A stretch of DNA of 64,000 nucleotides from the NCBI RefSeq assembly GCF_027409185.1, contig NC_084462.1, positions 24,155,577-24,219,576 of the forward strand, read 5' to 3'. The notes below the pieces were generated by a model. It worked only from the letters and a program-made list of their open reading frames with translations, had not been told where the DNA came from and ran no database searches. Origin of the DNA: Cynocephalus volans (taxonomy: Eukaryota > Chordata > Mammalia > Dermoptera > Cynocephalidae). Of the stretch, positions 35,823-50,361 are shown piece after piece. The translations under genes and the position numbers were made by a program. The stretch's first letter is position 1, and the number at the start of each line of letters is the position of its first letter.

Positions 35823-36470
35823 AGACCAAAGTTCACAACCAAGAATGAGCTGAGTACTTCAGGGTGGTGTATTTGTGAAGAAGCAGATATGATATGAATG
35901 GAAGATTTGAAGAGTCCTATAAACCTATGAGCTGTTTAGAAACACAGGAGCAAAATTCCACAAGAGAGAGGGGGAAGTATTCCGTTCCTCCAGGTTACAT
36001 TCTAGCACAGTAACAGTCATCCCTAGAAAGTCCCCTATCAAAGAAAAAGCCTACCAAAATGAGAAAGTTGGCAGGAATGGCAACATTCCACAAGAAGAAA
36101 GAGCTTGTAAGAAAGATAAATTGGGTTGCTTAGCCATTGGTAATTGTCAGAAAATCCCCAGAATAAAGAAATCCTACATACGTAGAGATGGTGGGAACAC
36201 CTGCCCACCTGCCCTCAGAAGTCCCACCTTACAACACATATGAGAAAACATGCTGGAGAGAAGCCCTTTGTAAGTTAGGGAAGGCAGGAAGGCATTCACT
36301 GGGAACACGGCCCTTACTCAGCGTGGGAAAATCCATACTGGGGAGAAGGGCTGAGACTGTGGAAAACCCTCAGGCAGAACTGTCACCTTATGGTACATCA
36401 GAGAATTCATTCCAGAGAGAACCCTATGATTGTTTTGAATGTGGAAAAGCGCCTTGAAAACAGACCGTGA
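35823..36470 (+). pseudogene. C2H2 zinc-finger gene relic B
   Basis: It has the same layout as relic A: a leader with a similar order of phrases ('tttgtgaagaagcagatatg', later 'gtcccctatcaaagaaaaag'), then broken fingers ('acatgctggagagaagccct' near 36247, 'tccatactggggagaag' near 36331, 'gattgttttgaatgtggaaa' near 36428). The reading frame is lost repeatedly. The leaders of A and B look homologous, which suggests a local duplication before decay. It stops abruptly near 36470. Confidence 0.7.
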
Positions 36471-36990
36471 AATCAAGAGAAGTAGGAAATGACTTGATAG
36501 TTAGTGTCCATGAGTTCAAGGATCTGGTTGGATTAAAATTTTTCTCAATTCCACCAGGACTTTATCACATTTTGAGTTCAACAGCACATCCCCAGCTGCC
36601 CAGAGATCCACAGGACACCCAAGACACAGAGTCCGGCCCTGATGGGGCCCTTTTTTGGGGTTTGGGGGCCAGTCCAGCAGGGAGGGGGGTGTGGTGGCAG
36701 CTCTGGGGTCCCTGTGCATCCAAAGGCAGTTAGAGCTGGGAGTCAGCAGAGGTGTGAGAGCTGTCATGAAAAATTGGGAAGGACTATCACGTGGGAGAGG
36801 TGACAAGGGTTAGACAGGGTTAGGGACCAGGGAAGGGGAGCTGCCACCAGAGAGGTTTTGTCTAATGGTCAGCCTGTGTGGAGATAAAGGGATGGTTTCA
36901 GAGTGGGTGGTCCTGGTCACTGGCCATGGGGTTCGGGGGTTCTGGGAATGTTCAAAAAGAGTCTGGGTGTTACAGCAGAGGCTCAGCATC
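36471..36990. other. no gene recognised
   Basis: This is GC- and G-rich non-coding sequence between the zinc-finger relic and an ancient repeat. Open frames on both strands have no recognisable domain. Confidence 0.35.
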
Positions 36991-36994
36991 ATGT

Positions 36995-37135
36995 GAAAGA
37001 TTGCACATTCATTTATTCAGTTACTATTTATTGAACATCTGCCAGGTGCTGTTCTAGGCCTATGGATACATCAAGGAACAAAACAAAATCTCTGGAGCTT
37101 CTGTTCAAGTGGAGACACAAACAAGAGCAAAGCAA
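36995..37135 (-). repeat. ancient L2-type interspersed repeat
   Basis: It contains 'attcatttattcagttacta...attgaacatctgccaggtgctgttctaggcctatggatacat...aggaacaaaac', the same type as at 8745-9115. Confidence 0.5.
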
Positions 37136-37164
37136 ATAGCAGGGGCAAAGTAGTTATATCTGTA

Positions 37165-37310
37165 AGGTTAAAGTGGCGGTTATGTGTCAGCTTGGCCAGG
37201 CTACAGTCCCCAATCATTCACTCAGACACTATTCTCCGTGTTGCTGTGATGAGTATTTTGTCGATGTGATTAAACCTCATAATTGATGGATTTTGGATGT
37301 GGCTGGCACC
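37165..37310 (+). mobile_element. ERVL-like LTR fragment
   Basis: It has the phrases 'tatgtgtcagcttggccagg', 'cactattctccgtgttgctg' and 'gatgtgattaa', typical of ERVL LTR starts. It is truncated on the right by another LTR. Confidence 0.5.
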
Positions 37311-37324
37311 ATTGTGCACACAAT

Positions 37325-37655
37325 AAGCACCAGCACGAAATAGCCACCGGCCTCGTCTTCCACTCCAGCACCAAGACCCTCCCCCTTCCCTTTATGAGAA
37401 GCCTCCTGACTTAGAAACAACTTTCTGGCTTCTGCATCGGTGAAGTTCTCCACCCAGTTACATCAACCTAATGGTCCCTCCCCTGGTACATTTCACATCC
37501 AAAAGCTAATATAAACTCACAAACCCATTGTTGCTGCTGTCCCCCATTTTCAGGGCAGCCCCAGGCTGTCCTCCATTTTGAGTACAGCCCAGCAGATTTC
37601 TTTCTTTAATAAAGCTTGAACAGTACCCAGCATCTTGGCTCACTTTCTTTCAATA
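37325..37655 (+). mobile_element. ERV1-like LTR
   Basis: A GC-rich body is followed by 'taatataaactcac' (TATA-like), 'tttctttaataaagcttgaa' (poly(A) signal) and a U5-like 'catcttggctcactttcttt' end. The family is not identified. Confidence 0.5.
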
Positions 37656-37719
37656 ATCATTGACTTTAAGTAAGTGAGATATTCCTAGATAATCTGGGTG
37701 ATGTTAGGTTCGGTGAGAT

Positions 37720-38470
37720 GGAGAAGAGAGAGAGACCCGAGCAAGGTGCCATTTCAGCTGAAAGCTTTATTCCACTAATGTGGAGGGGAGACTGATCCAG
37801 ATCAGTTCCTCCGAACCAAGGAAAGCAGGAGGTTTATAAGAACATTAGGGAGGGTTCTGACAGAGTAGTGGGTAATTTTGAAATCAGTGGTGTGCAAGGT
37901 GACACAGCCCTTGTGGTCTGATAACATCTGGTTGGTTAGGACATAGGTTCTTGATTAGCCACTATCTCATTACAAAGCATTCCAGCCTGTGCTGTGAGGC
38001 TGTCACACGGAAAAGGAATCAGAACACCCAACTGAGAATTTAAAAAGGGGGTCTTTATTAGCCAGCCGGCAACTGTGTCTCCAGATATTCTGGTAAGAGA
38101 ACAGCCCTGAGTTTAAGTTTAAGGGGTCTTTTAAAGGCACATAGTCACACAGGCAAGAAAATCATATAGTCACACAGTCAAAGTTATCACAGTCACACAC
38201 ATTCCTTCCTAGTGTGAGGAGGGAGGGGGGTTTGCGAGGCCTAGGGCAAGCTGGTTACAGAAGCCAAGATAAGCCAGTTAATCACTTAGGGACGGCAAAA
38301 ACTTCCACAGGGCGGTTTCCTCCTTAGGTTGTCTAGATATATCCAGATACAGCTCTTGGTTTTATCAGTCAGAGACACCATAGGCAGGAAACAGCAAAGG
38401 CAGATAGAATTTAAAATTTTTCTAAGTACAGGACAATTTTTAACCTTCAATTTTCACCACAGGTGTTGTG
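37720..38470 (-). mobile_element. LTR-like fragments, antisense
   Basis: Two blocks (about 37725-37990 and 38000-38470) each contain an antisense poly(A) signal (agctttattcc; ggtctttattagcc) followed by LTR-like body sequence. A G-run at 38468-38482 lies at the right end. The families are not identified. Confidence 0.4.
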
Positions 38471-38529
38471 GGGGGGGGGGGTTCAAACAAGAACACTTTT
38501 CAAAAGGTAAAAATGGTATAAGCTAAATC

Positions 38530-38920
38530 AATCTACCTCATCATAACTGAAGCCTGCTAAATGTAGCCCACAAGACATTCCTTTGGTGATAACCGTAATG
38601 TTTACCCCTTCCCAGGAGAGGAATCTCAGTTCCCAGAGAAAAAAAGGGAAAGGGGGAGGAAAGGTGGAAAGCCAGTCAACATGTCTGCCCTGAAGCTAAG
38701 CCAGCCATGAGACCCAATAGGTGGGACTGATTCAAGCAGCTGAAAGGCAAAGCCAAAGTCTCCCAGAAGAAATTCCACCTGTGGGCAGCAGTTGTAGCTT
38801 GAGCCTGAGAGTTCCAGCCTGCCCTTCCCGGTGGCCTGACTATGGATTCCGGACTTGTCTTACCTAGCAGCCCCCACCATCGACAGAACCACTTCCTTGC
38901 AATAAATCTCTTAATCTAAA
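38530..38920 (+). mobile_element. LTR, ERVL-like
   Basis: It ends in 'cttgcaataaatctcttaat', a typical LTR polyadenylation region, preceded by 'tgagagttccagcctgccct'. Zinc-finger relic C begins directly after it. Confidence 0.5.
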
Positions 38921-38924
38921 TGTG

Positions 38925-39395
38925 CTACTGGTGGAAAACACTGCAGGCAGAACTCTAACCTTATGGTACATCAGAGAAATTGTACTAGAGAGAAACCATA
39001 TAAATTTGAGTGTGGAAAAGCCTTTCAGAAGTGCTCTTGGCTTTCTCAACATAGGTGGATACACACTGGAGAGCAACCCTATTCCTGTAATCAGTGTGAG
39101 AAAACCTTTCATCTTAGCACAGATCTCACCAAATGTCAGTGATTCCACACTGGAGAGAGACCTTATGAATGCAGTCACTGTGGAAAAACCTTCAATCAGA
39201 AATTGAGTCTGACCACACATCAGAAGATGCAGATGGGGGGAAAACCTTATAAATGCGTTCATTGTGGGAGAACTTTCTATCAGCAATCATGTCTTACACA
39301 TCAGAGGATCCATGCTGGAGAGAAACCTTATAAGTGCAATGTCTATGAGAAAGCCTTCCTCTGAAGTTCAAACCTTATCACACACCAAAATGTCC
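38925..39395 (+). pseudogene. C2H2 zinc-finger gene relic C
   Basis: About five fingers can be followed, several with intact C-x2-C and H-x3-H parts: 'cctgtaatcagtgtgagaaa' near 39081, 'gaatgcagtcactgtggaaa' near 39167, 'aaatgcgttcattgtgggag' near 39251. Stops and shifts interrupt it, for example TGA near 39141 and 39361. Its first finger shares 'cttatggtacatcagagaa' and the preceding 'ggcagaactct' with the end of relic B, so it may be the continuation or a duplicate of B, separated by the LTR cluster at 37.2-38.9 kb. Confidence 0.75.
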
Positions 39396-39499
39396 GCAAG
39401 AGAGGACTGGAAGTGGTATTTCATGTTTCTGGCTAAATATTCTTATCTTGATTCCTGCCTGTCCAGGCAAGGATAATTTTGTGATTCCCTGCTTTTGCT

Positions 39500-39790
39500 T
39501 CTGGTATCCTTTTGTTTGGGATGTTCTTCCCTCTTTTCCTGTTTGGTGAAATCCTATTCACATTTGTCAAGGACCAAGTCTATCAAAGCCCTTCCAATCC
39601 ATGCAGGTCTTTCCGTGTCAGAATGGGGCCTCCATTTCTATCTTAGCTTCCACTATCAGACCAAGCTAAAGACCTGCTTTCCCAAAGTGTTATTCCCTAA
39701 TTGCCCTCTAGCCTCAAAAACTTCACACAGGATTATTTGCAAATTCTTAAGTCTAGGCATTTCCTTGAGGTTTTCTCTCCCCAGTGAAAT
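39500..39790 (+). repeat. L2-like LINE fragment
   Basis: The phrases 'tgggatgttcttccctc' and 'ggtgaaatcctattcaca' match the usual L2 3' region in sense orientation. Confidence 0.45.
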
Positions 39791-39810
39791 TGTAAAACTT
39801 CTTGGTAGGT

Positions 39811-39903
39811 GGGGTGGCCAGTTAGCTCAGTTGATTAGAACAGATCCCTGATCCCTGTACCCTATCTGTACTGGCCAGCTACAATTAAAAAAAAAAAACA
39901 AAA
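39811..39903 (+). mobile_element. tRNA-Ile-derived SINE, monomer with internal deletion
   Basis: The head 'ggccagttagctcagttgat' is followed by a shortened middle, 'ctgtactggccagct' and an A-tail. The anticodon-arm part is missing. Confidence 0.8.
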
Positions 39904-41085
39904 CTGCTTGATAGGAAACTATACTTTATACTTCTGCTTCCCGTTGTACCCTCTGGCACAGACTAGGCTCTATTTTTAATACATGCTTGCTGTAACCAGC
40001 TGTGCATATTACAATCCACTGCTAGAAAACCCAGAGCTCACCACTAAGCCCTAGACCTGAGTGTCCTCATTTGCAAAACGGAGGGGTTTGGACTTAATGA
40101 AGTCAAAGTTCTCTTCCAGCTCTGGCATCCTGGGGTCTTTAAAGCCTCTTAAGTCCTAGTTGGTAGGAGACCTGAGTTCCCAGATAACACGCCTCAATGG
40201 CCATCTTGTCCCACCCTCAGTTGATGCTTTTTGCAGCACCCTTGTCCTCTTGAACTCCCCAGACCCCTGAAAGGAGACCTTTGTGTAATTACACTGCAGT
40301 AAAAGATATGTGGGACGACACAAAATGAGACAAAATGCTAGAAAGTGCAGATTTATGAGCTGTCTCTGAAAGCAGATCCCACCGCTCTGACAGACCTTTA
40401 GATTCTCTCTAAATCTCTGGCCTTTAACATTTCAGTTTAGTTATCACCCCAGTCTCCATTTTTATTCTAAGCTGTTGGCATTTGGCCATATTTTGTTTCA
40501 ACACAGGGCATTTCTGTCATCATGAAGCCCAGGATCTAAGAATAGAATGTAGGTCTTTCTGGAGTTTTGCTTTTCCTGCTCTTTCGAAGACCTGAGCATC
40601 TAGGAAAATCTTGCAGACCAGCACATGAACGATGGCCCCAGGATCGTAATCTCGTTGAGAACAGGAACCATGTCTTATTCAACCTGTATCTTCAGCCCCC
40701 ACCTCAGGGTTACGCCATAGACATTTGGTTAATAAAATGACTGTGTGTATCTGTGCAAGTGTGTGTACTCATCCCTGTTTGGTTAGCTGTGTAAACAGGT
40801 TAAACATGACTCTCTGCCTTTCCCTGACACAAAGTCAGGCACATAGTATATATTTAATAAATGTTTACTTACCTGGGTGAGATTAACTACTTATTTCTGC
40901 ACTTATCTTTCATCAGGCAGAAGGAAAGTTCTCACTCATGGTTTTGTATTCTACCTATCCATGTTCTCAACTGAGCTTTAATTCCATTTCCTCAAGAAAG
41001 CCTTTTGTGACCACCAAGTGCCTCACCCCTTCCCAGGCAGGACATAAGCTTGCTTTCCTCTTAATCCCCCCATTTTATTTGGAGA
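39904..41085. repeat. no gene; MIR- and L2-like remnants
   Basis: A MIR-family 3' segment is recognisable at 40045-40140 (gtcctcatttgcaaaacgg), and L2-like text at 40920-41080 (agaaagccttttgtgacca). The rest is unassigned non-coding sequence. Confidence 0.4.
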
Positions 41086-41087
41086 GA

Positions 41088-41370
41088 GAGAGTACAGCGC
41101 TGTGATTAAGAGCCCATGCTCTGGACCCAGACTGCCTGGGTTTGAATCTCTGCTCCACTACTTATGAGCTCTGCAATGTCGGGCAAGTTACTTAACCACT
41201 CTGTGCCTCAGTTTTCTCATCTGTAAAACAAGGATATTAATAGGACTAACACCACATATGATCACTGTGAAGACAATACATGTTGTGAAGACAATACATG
41301 TTGTGAAGACAAGTTAGAACGCTGCCTGGCATGTGAGTAAGCAATTAGTAAAGATCATTATGAATATTAT
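41088..41370 (+). repeat. MIR SINE, nearly complete, with a small tandem duplication
   Basis: It has the head 'acagcgctgtgattaagagc', then 'actgcctgggtttgaatc', 'gggcaagttacttaaccac', 'tctgtgcctcag' and 'gtaagcaattagtaa'. An 18-bp unit (gtgaagacaatacatgtt) is repeated in tandem near 41268-41310. Confidence 0.9.
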
Positions 41371-41399
41371 TGTATTATTATCAACACAGGCCTGTCTCC

Positions 41400-41925
41400 C
41401 ATTACACCACAGCCTCCTTCAGTGCAGGAACCATGGTTGATCTTTGTATTTCCTACAAGCTCTTACTCACCGAACTGTTGTTGAAGAGCGTCAAGGGTCA
41501 CTGAGAAGAGACGGGTATTTGAGGAGGGGGCTGGGGCTCCCCCTGGTGGTCTGGGGATAGTGTGAGAAGGTAGATGTAGCCTGGACTTTAGGCACCAAAT
41601 GTGTCTGAATCTCATGCACTAGTTACTGTGCGCCTGGTGAATTCCCCTCCCCTCCTCTCCCTCCTTTCCTTCCTTCCTTCCTGAAGAAAGGAAATAAAAA
41701 TGGGGGCAAGAATAATAGTACCCACCTCATGGAATTATGAAGATTAAATGAGTTAACCTATAAAGTGCTACTTTTCATTACTTTTTAATCTTTTTCTTAA
41801 TAATATTTTTTTCTGATTATGAAATTAATATATATGATAGAAAAATGTGAAAATGTAGGGGGAAAGCCCATCACAGTGAGGGAATCAGAGGTACAAATAC
41901 TAAGTAACAGATAGGGGGTAAGCAC
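41400..41925. repeat. no gene; CTTCC-type simple repeat and MIR tail
   Basis: A CT/CCTT-rich stretch is at about 41640-41683, and a MIR 3' segment at 41705-41775 (acccacctcatggaatt, gattaaatgagttaacc). The remainder is unassigned. Confidence 0.5.
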
Positions 41926-41929
41926 AATA

Positions 41930-42610
41930 ATGAGAGGGTATACCAGGCACAGAGGCCACTCGGGGCAGACGATTCACTTGGTGGGGGTGGAAGGTGACCT
42001 GCACAGAGGCCTGGGGAGGCTCCACAGAAAAGGTGAAGCTTACAACGAGATTTCGAATAGGAGTTGGTTTGGAGTTGGTTGGGTGGACAGGAGGGGAGGG
42101 CGTTCAGGAAGAAGGAAAAGCATGTGCAAAGGCAAAGAGGCAGTACACAGCATTTGGGTCCCTGTGACTGTGTCTCACTCTGCAGCGCTCCAGGGTAAGG
42201 TGTGTGGGAGGGGAAGTACTGAGAGGTAAGAGCAGGGAGCAGGCAGGGATGGGAAATGAAAAGCCCAGTGTGTCATGATAAAGAATGTGGACTTTGACCT
42301 AGGGGGTTAGACAGGCCACTGAAAGGTTTTGAGGTGGTGTCAACCAATTTGTATTTTAGGGAGATAACTCATTTGCACAAGTCTGAAGAGTGGATTGAGG
42401 GAAAAGAATGCAGCAGAGACCTGCTGTAAGGTTGGTGCCAAAGTCCTGGAACAAGTTAAGAATGGCCTAGGCCAGCACAGGAGCCACAGGAATGAGGAAG
42501 CAAGAATTGGATAGATACTGATTGACAAGCTGTAGGGGTGAGGAGATGGAGAGAAACATACATCCAGAACAATTCCCACGTTTCTAGCTTGGCTGACTGG
42601 GAAGTTGGTG
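41930..42610 (-). repeat. ancient mammalian interspersed repeat (L2-like)
   Basis: It follows a well-known old repeat: 'agcatgtgcaaaggcaaaga', later 'ccactgaaaggttttgaggt', 'agagtggattgagg' and 'atggagagaa'. Related text is at 43560-43960. The family name is uncertain, and no coding frame is meant here. Confidence 0.4.
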
Positions 42611-43130
42611 TCAGCAACCAAATCAGGAAATACACAAGAGAAAAGACGCTTGTGTAGGAAAATAGTAAGAATCCTTTGTCATTCCTGGAAAAACCACTCT
42701 GTTGACCGTATTTATCTCTGTATGCAGAAAGTAGTCCATGTAAGATTTTACACATTTCACAATCTTCAGTTCTCCATTGCTGACATATTTAAAACAATGC
42801 ACCTAACTGGGCTTTCCTTTATTTTTTTGAAGTGGAAAGAATTTAAACTCTATAAGAAATTTACAAAAAAAAAAAAAAAGTTGGAGAGCTTTTAAAAGCA
42901 ATCTTTTCACTAAAAAGAAACAATTCATTAAGATGCTCTTCTCCACCCATCATGGTGTACACTTCTGTTACCTGAAATGTACAGGTAAAACCGGGCTTTG
43001 CCCCTAGTTGGAAATTTATCACATAATATCCTTTCTCATAATCATTTGAATTGATCTCAAAGAACAGGCATGATTTGGGATGCAGGGAGGTGTTAGGAAT
43101 GAAATTCTTTTTGCTGTGTCAAAAATGTCC
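42611..43130. other. no gene recognised
   Basis: This is AT-rich non-coding sequence with a 15-A run near 42866-42880. Confidence 0.4.
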
Positions 43131-43132
43131 CT

Positions 43133-43236
43133 GGGGGCTGGCGGGTTAGCTCAGCTAGTTAGAGTGCGAGGTTGATAACACTAAGGTTGAGGGTTTGGAT
43201 CCCCATACAGGCCAGCCACCAAAACAAACCAAAACA
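43133..43236 (+). mobile_element. tRNA-Ile-derived SINE, monomer
   Basis: The head 'ggcgggttagctcagctagt' is followed by 'gttgataacactaagg', the B box 'gggtttggatcccc', 'ggccagccacc' and an A/C tail. A short near-duplication (aatgtccctgg / aatgtccttgg) flanks it. Confidence 0.85.
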
Positions 43237-43239
43237 ATG

Positions 43240-44075
43240 TCCTTGGAAATCTCTTTCATCCCTCTTATTTTATAGATGATTACACTGTTTCTTGAGAAGG
43301 CAAAACTAGAAACTAACAGTGGAGTTCATAAGGAGGTAGAATTCAGCTCAATTTAATATCCAGCAATTAGAACACCCAGCAATGGAACTGCCTGTTTTTG
43401 CCCTGTGCAACCAGGCACCTCTCATCCCCGATGATGCTGTAACAGAGAACAGACAGGCTTTTCTCAGGGATACTGCTGACAGTGTCTATACCAGGCAGGT
43501 TAAACAAGATGGTTCCTAAGGCCCTCTTTGACTCTGATTTTTATTGACTGGACGTGCAGGAGGAGGACACGGGAACACTGTGTGTGAACAAACTCATGGA
43601 CATGAATGGGGGATGTGTATGGAGCCTTGATATCATTTTGTTATTTAACGTGTGAAGAGGAGCAGTAAGAGACAAGGCTACAGAGATGTGTAGAGACCAG
43701 CTCAAGGACTGCCTGGACTTTTATTCTACAAGAAGGAAAAGATTATTGAAATTTTTTGATAAAGGAGGGATAAGATTGGCATAGTGCTTCAGGGAGATTG
43801 ACAGAAAATAGAGGTATTAATCCATTAGGAAACCACTTACATAATCCAGGGGAGAAGTAAAAGAACCTGACCTCTAGGATTAGCAGCAATGGAAATGAAT
43901 AGGAGGAAAAACTATGAAGGAGTCTGCAGAATCATAATCGACAGGACCGTTGCCTGGATGAGGTTTACCCTTCTTCACACATGCTCCCCACCTCACACCC
44001 AAGCCATCCAGGCCATGTGATCTGGCCTCCCACCAAGTAGAGCAACTGGGGGAGGTCTTCCATTCTCTGATCTCA
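43240..44075. repeat. no gene; ancient repeat remnant
   Basis: Text at 43560-43960 resembles the old repeat at 41930-42610 ('aatccaggggagaagtaa', 'agcaatggaaatgaatagga'). No exon is recognised. Confidence 0.35.
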
Positions 44076-44079
44076 TTGT

Positions 44080-44245
44080 CATATCGCAGTGAGCAAGTTC
44101 AATTGTTTCCTTTTCTGTAAGATGGGGATAATGCTAACACTTGCCTAAAACAGGCTGTTGTGAGGATTAATATATGAAATATGTTGATATATCATCAAAT
44201 TTTTGAAAACCACTTGGAAAAGGTCCAGGCAAGCCTGGCACAGAG
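44080..44245 (+). repeat. MIR SINE fragment
   Basis: It contains 'tttccttttctgtaagatgg', 'ggataatgctaac', 'ttgtgaggattaatat' and 'ggcacagagta', in the order of the MIR consensus. Confidence 0.65.
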
Positions 44246-46085
44246 TATATGCCATGTGTCAACTACTCCTACCGTCACTTGGAAATTCCACCTCCTCCAC
44301 GACCCCAACTCTGAAACTTCTCTTCTGACAATCTCCATCTTCCCACTCCATGCTTGCTCTATCTCCCTAGGACTTGACACTGGTTAGATGTAAAAGAGCA
44401 CAAAGAAAACTCATCAATTTTGACCCTGAGAGGTTTACAGAGATTTTGGGCGGTTTGGGGCGGAGGGGGGGAGGCAATAAATGGAAAAGATGTATCTGCT
44501 TTGAAACATAATTTGAAATTGTAAAACATCCCAAGTGTAAATGCTCTGAGTCTACTGAAGACCTAAGACTGGAGCTTGGGAGAGAGATCAGTACCATACA
44601 CGCAGATTTATTTGTGTGGAGATGACACCTAGTTGAAACCTTGGGAATAATCGGGTTTCAAGGATAATGGCATAGAAAGAGGAGAGACAGACTGATACCA
44701 CGACTGAACATTCAGTGACCAGTTGGGGATGGAGAAAAGAATCATCATCGTTGGAAATAGGAATGATCTGTAGCAGAATCAGGTGAGGTAAATGGTATAG
44801 TAGCTTTAGAGTTATTTTTAAAAACAAGCATTTTTCATTCAGTGACTCTGATCAGTCTCAGGCCCCACTCACACACTCTTAAGGAGTCAGTCACAAGGTC
44901 CTTTTAGAGGGGTTTTGGTCTCAGTGCTTCAATATGTGAGCAAAGAAGGGGCTGATCCTCCCTGTTTAGTGGCCATTCATCCCCTAGCATTCTTACCTGT
45001 TCACACTGGACCTTTCCCAGAACTCCACAACATGAGCCTCCACGTAAGTGGCCATGCTCAGGCTTCCCCCAAGCTGCCCTGCCTGGAACCTCCTCTCCTT
45101 TACCACATATAGCCTATCTTTTAAGACCCAGCTCAAGTTTATATCCTTCCAGAAATTTTCTCTATCCCATTATTATTTCCTCCTTCTCGGTGTATATTTT
45201 TAGACTCTATCCCCAGAAATGATTATACAAGTCTGATTTGGGCATCAGAAACCTGCATTACTAACAAGCAGCCTAGTGATTCTAATGTATAGTTCATGGT
45301 CAACACTTTGAGAAACAAAGTCCATCTGCAAGTATGTGGCAAATCTTAGAGAAGAGCCAAAATAATCAGTTTCATTAAAGTTCTGTAAAATTAAAAACAT
45401 ATATTAGGTGGTCAATCTCAATATACAATCTGAAATTTTTCAGAGGTCAGAGTTTGACATTTTCTCAATTTCTCCATCAGATTTACATCCTAGCCTTCTC
45501 CAGGGCTGTTAACATCCACCTATAAATAGCCAAACCAAGAAATCTAAATTTGCCCATTGCTACTCAACAACCAAGTACTCTCGCCAGAGACCCCATACCC
45601 AATACCTTTCTAGTTTTGTTTGCTGTCAGTTGTTTTGAGTATTGTAGCATACAGAATGGTCTGCAGCTCATAAAATCCTAAAAGTGGGTATTAAGGTGGG
45701 AGTGACTGTGTAAATGATTTGAGACAGTGTGTAGTAGTATCTAGGGAGAAATGATGGAGCCTCGAGGGAAAGAGAAGTCTCATGTTTGACTAGAAGAGAA
45801 ACGGTTGTCTATAAAAAATTTTTAAAGGTAAATTTTCTAATTCCATTTATAATCACTAGTATGTTAACTGAAATAAATTTGGTCCCTGCACAAAAACACA
45901 CTCGATCTCTCTTCTGAAAAACTATTGTTTAATAGTGCACTTCATTTATGCTACGGGATGAGCAGGGTTGGGGAAACACAATGGAAGGATGTCCCTTCAG
46001 CTGGAAAAACTCAGGGAGCTCCATCCCAACCCAGCAAGGAGCCCTGCTGCCAGGCTCAGGCCACAGCCTTCCTTCTCTGGGCTCT
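44246..46085. other. no gene recognised; scattered L2-like fragments
   Basis: CT-rich L2-like pieces occur at about 44250-44370 and 45080-45190. The rest is unassigned non-coding sequence between the old repeats and the ZNF3 3' region. Confidence 0.35.
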
Positions 46086-46090
46086 GCTCT

Positions 46091-46096
46091 TTTATT
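46091..46096 (-). terminator. candidate poly(A) signal of ZNF3
   Basis: AATAAA on the minus strand (TTTATT on plus) lies about 960 bases past the ZNF3 stop. It is the first canonical hexamer I noticed downstream, but the real 3' end is not shown by the sequence. Confidence 0.35.
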
Positions 46097-47052
46097 TGCA
46101 TTAATTCTTGGCTGCTGGAGCGTCAGAAGTGGAGTCAGGAGCAGTCCAGCTGCTGGGGCCAGATGTCAGAGGTGATAGAGGGCAGGGCAAGCTGGCTGAG
46201 TGAGCTCTTTGAAAACATCCTTAGTAACTAAAGGTTTGGATTAAATCACTTTTCATCACAGGAGTGGGAACAGAAGAGGGAGAGAGAAGGGCAGGAATCA
46301 GAGGCCAATGCTATAGGCTTCTGATCCTCTCCCTCAGGTTACTCGCTGATTAGATGGATTTCCCAGTCAGCCCCTTTACAACAGGGGAGGACCAGGAGTC
46401 TGCTACAATATTGTCAGGCTGCTCTTGGAAATGTGGTCTTGCTGCTCCAAGAGCCCTAAAGGATAGTCATCAGAGAAAACCTTTTTGGGGTCTTTCCTCC
46501 CTGCTTCCCTCAGCACCAAATTCCCATAATTAATGAAATCATAAAACAACACATTTCTTATCAAAACTTAAAGCTGGATTAGGAATAGTGGCTTTGAAAC
46601 TTGTACAGCTTCCATTTCCCCTTCCTAACAAATAACAGGACACAGAACATTCTTTCCACTACCTTCTGTGCTGACTATACTGACTCCAACTAGAGGAAAC
46701 CTTGGAATTTTGTTCCTACTGCGCTTCCACCCCAACCTTGGAAAGAAAGGCTCTTCTGGTGTGAGAAAAATGGTTTAGTGCAAACTCCCTTCCCAAATGG
46801 TGTGAACGGTCCCAGAGCTTCCTTCTACTCCCAGCACTTAATCTGCTGCTTGCATCATATCTGAAGGCTGGAATCACTCCTGAGAAAATTCACTAAGTTG
46901 CTGATCAATGTGCCAGGCTGATTTGCCCAACTTGCCCCATTCTCTAAAGTGAAGATTCAAGCTGGAAGGGACACACCCTAAGTTGTTCACAAATAGTAAG
47001 GCAAAAGCCCTTGAAACTCAGGGAAAATGAGGAAAACAGATGTGTGGCTCTT
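46097..47052 (-). other. ZNF3: probable ZNF3 3' UTR
   Basis: This is non-repetitive, non-coding sequence directly downstream of the ZNF3 stop. It is assigned as 3' UTR by position only, with the distal end set by the candidate poly(A) signal. Confidence 0.4.
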
Positions 47053-50143
<3,091 letters not shown>

Positions 50144-50269
50144 TTATTTGACAGGAAAGGACCATGGTCCTGATGGAGGGAATCAGGGTTCAGGGCACTG
50201 AGTGAGATATTGCTGCCAAAAGATGTCCACAAAATGGGAAGGAAAAGGATGAAGGAAACCACAGCTCAC

Positions 50270-50361
50270 CTGGGACTTGGCCTTTAGGAGTGCAGCTGCC
50301 AACACCTCATCCCCTAGGCTGTCCTTGTCGGAAAAGGCAGGAACTTTTGAAGAAGGAAGAG
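50270..50361 (-). CDS. ZNF3: ZNF3 second coding exon
   Basis: This 92-bp exon lies between a CTTCAG acceptor and a GTGAGC donor. It encodes LPSSKVPAFSDKDSLGDE and then VLAAALLKAKSQ, matching the linker before the KRAB box of human ZNF3, with one extra Ser (LPSS where I recall LPS). It starts with two bases completing an Ala codon, in phase with the previous exon. Confidence 0.92.

Noticed and set aside
36467-36806. Overlapping 88- and 96-codon frames after zinc-finger relic B
   Set aside because: Low-complexity, G-rich composition, no domain, and frames open on both strands.
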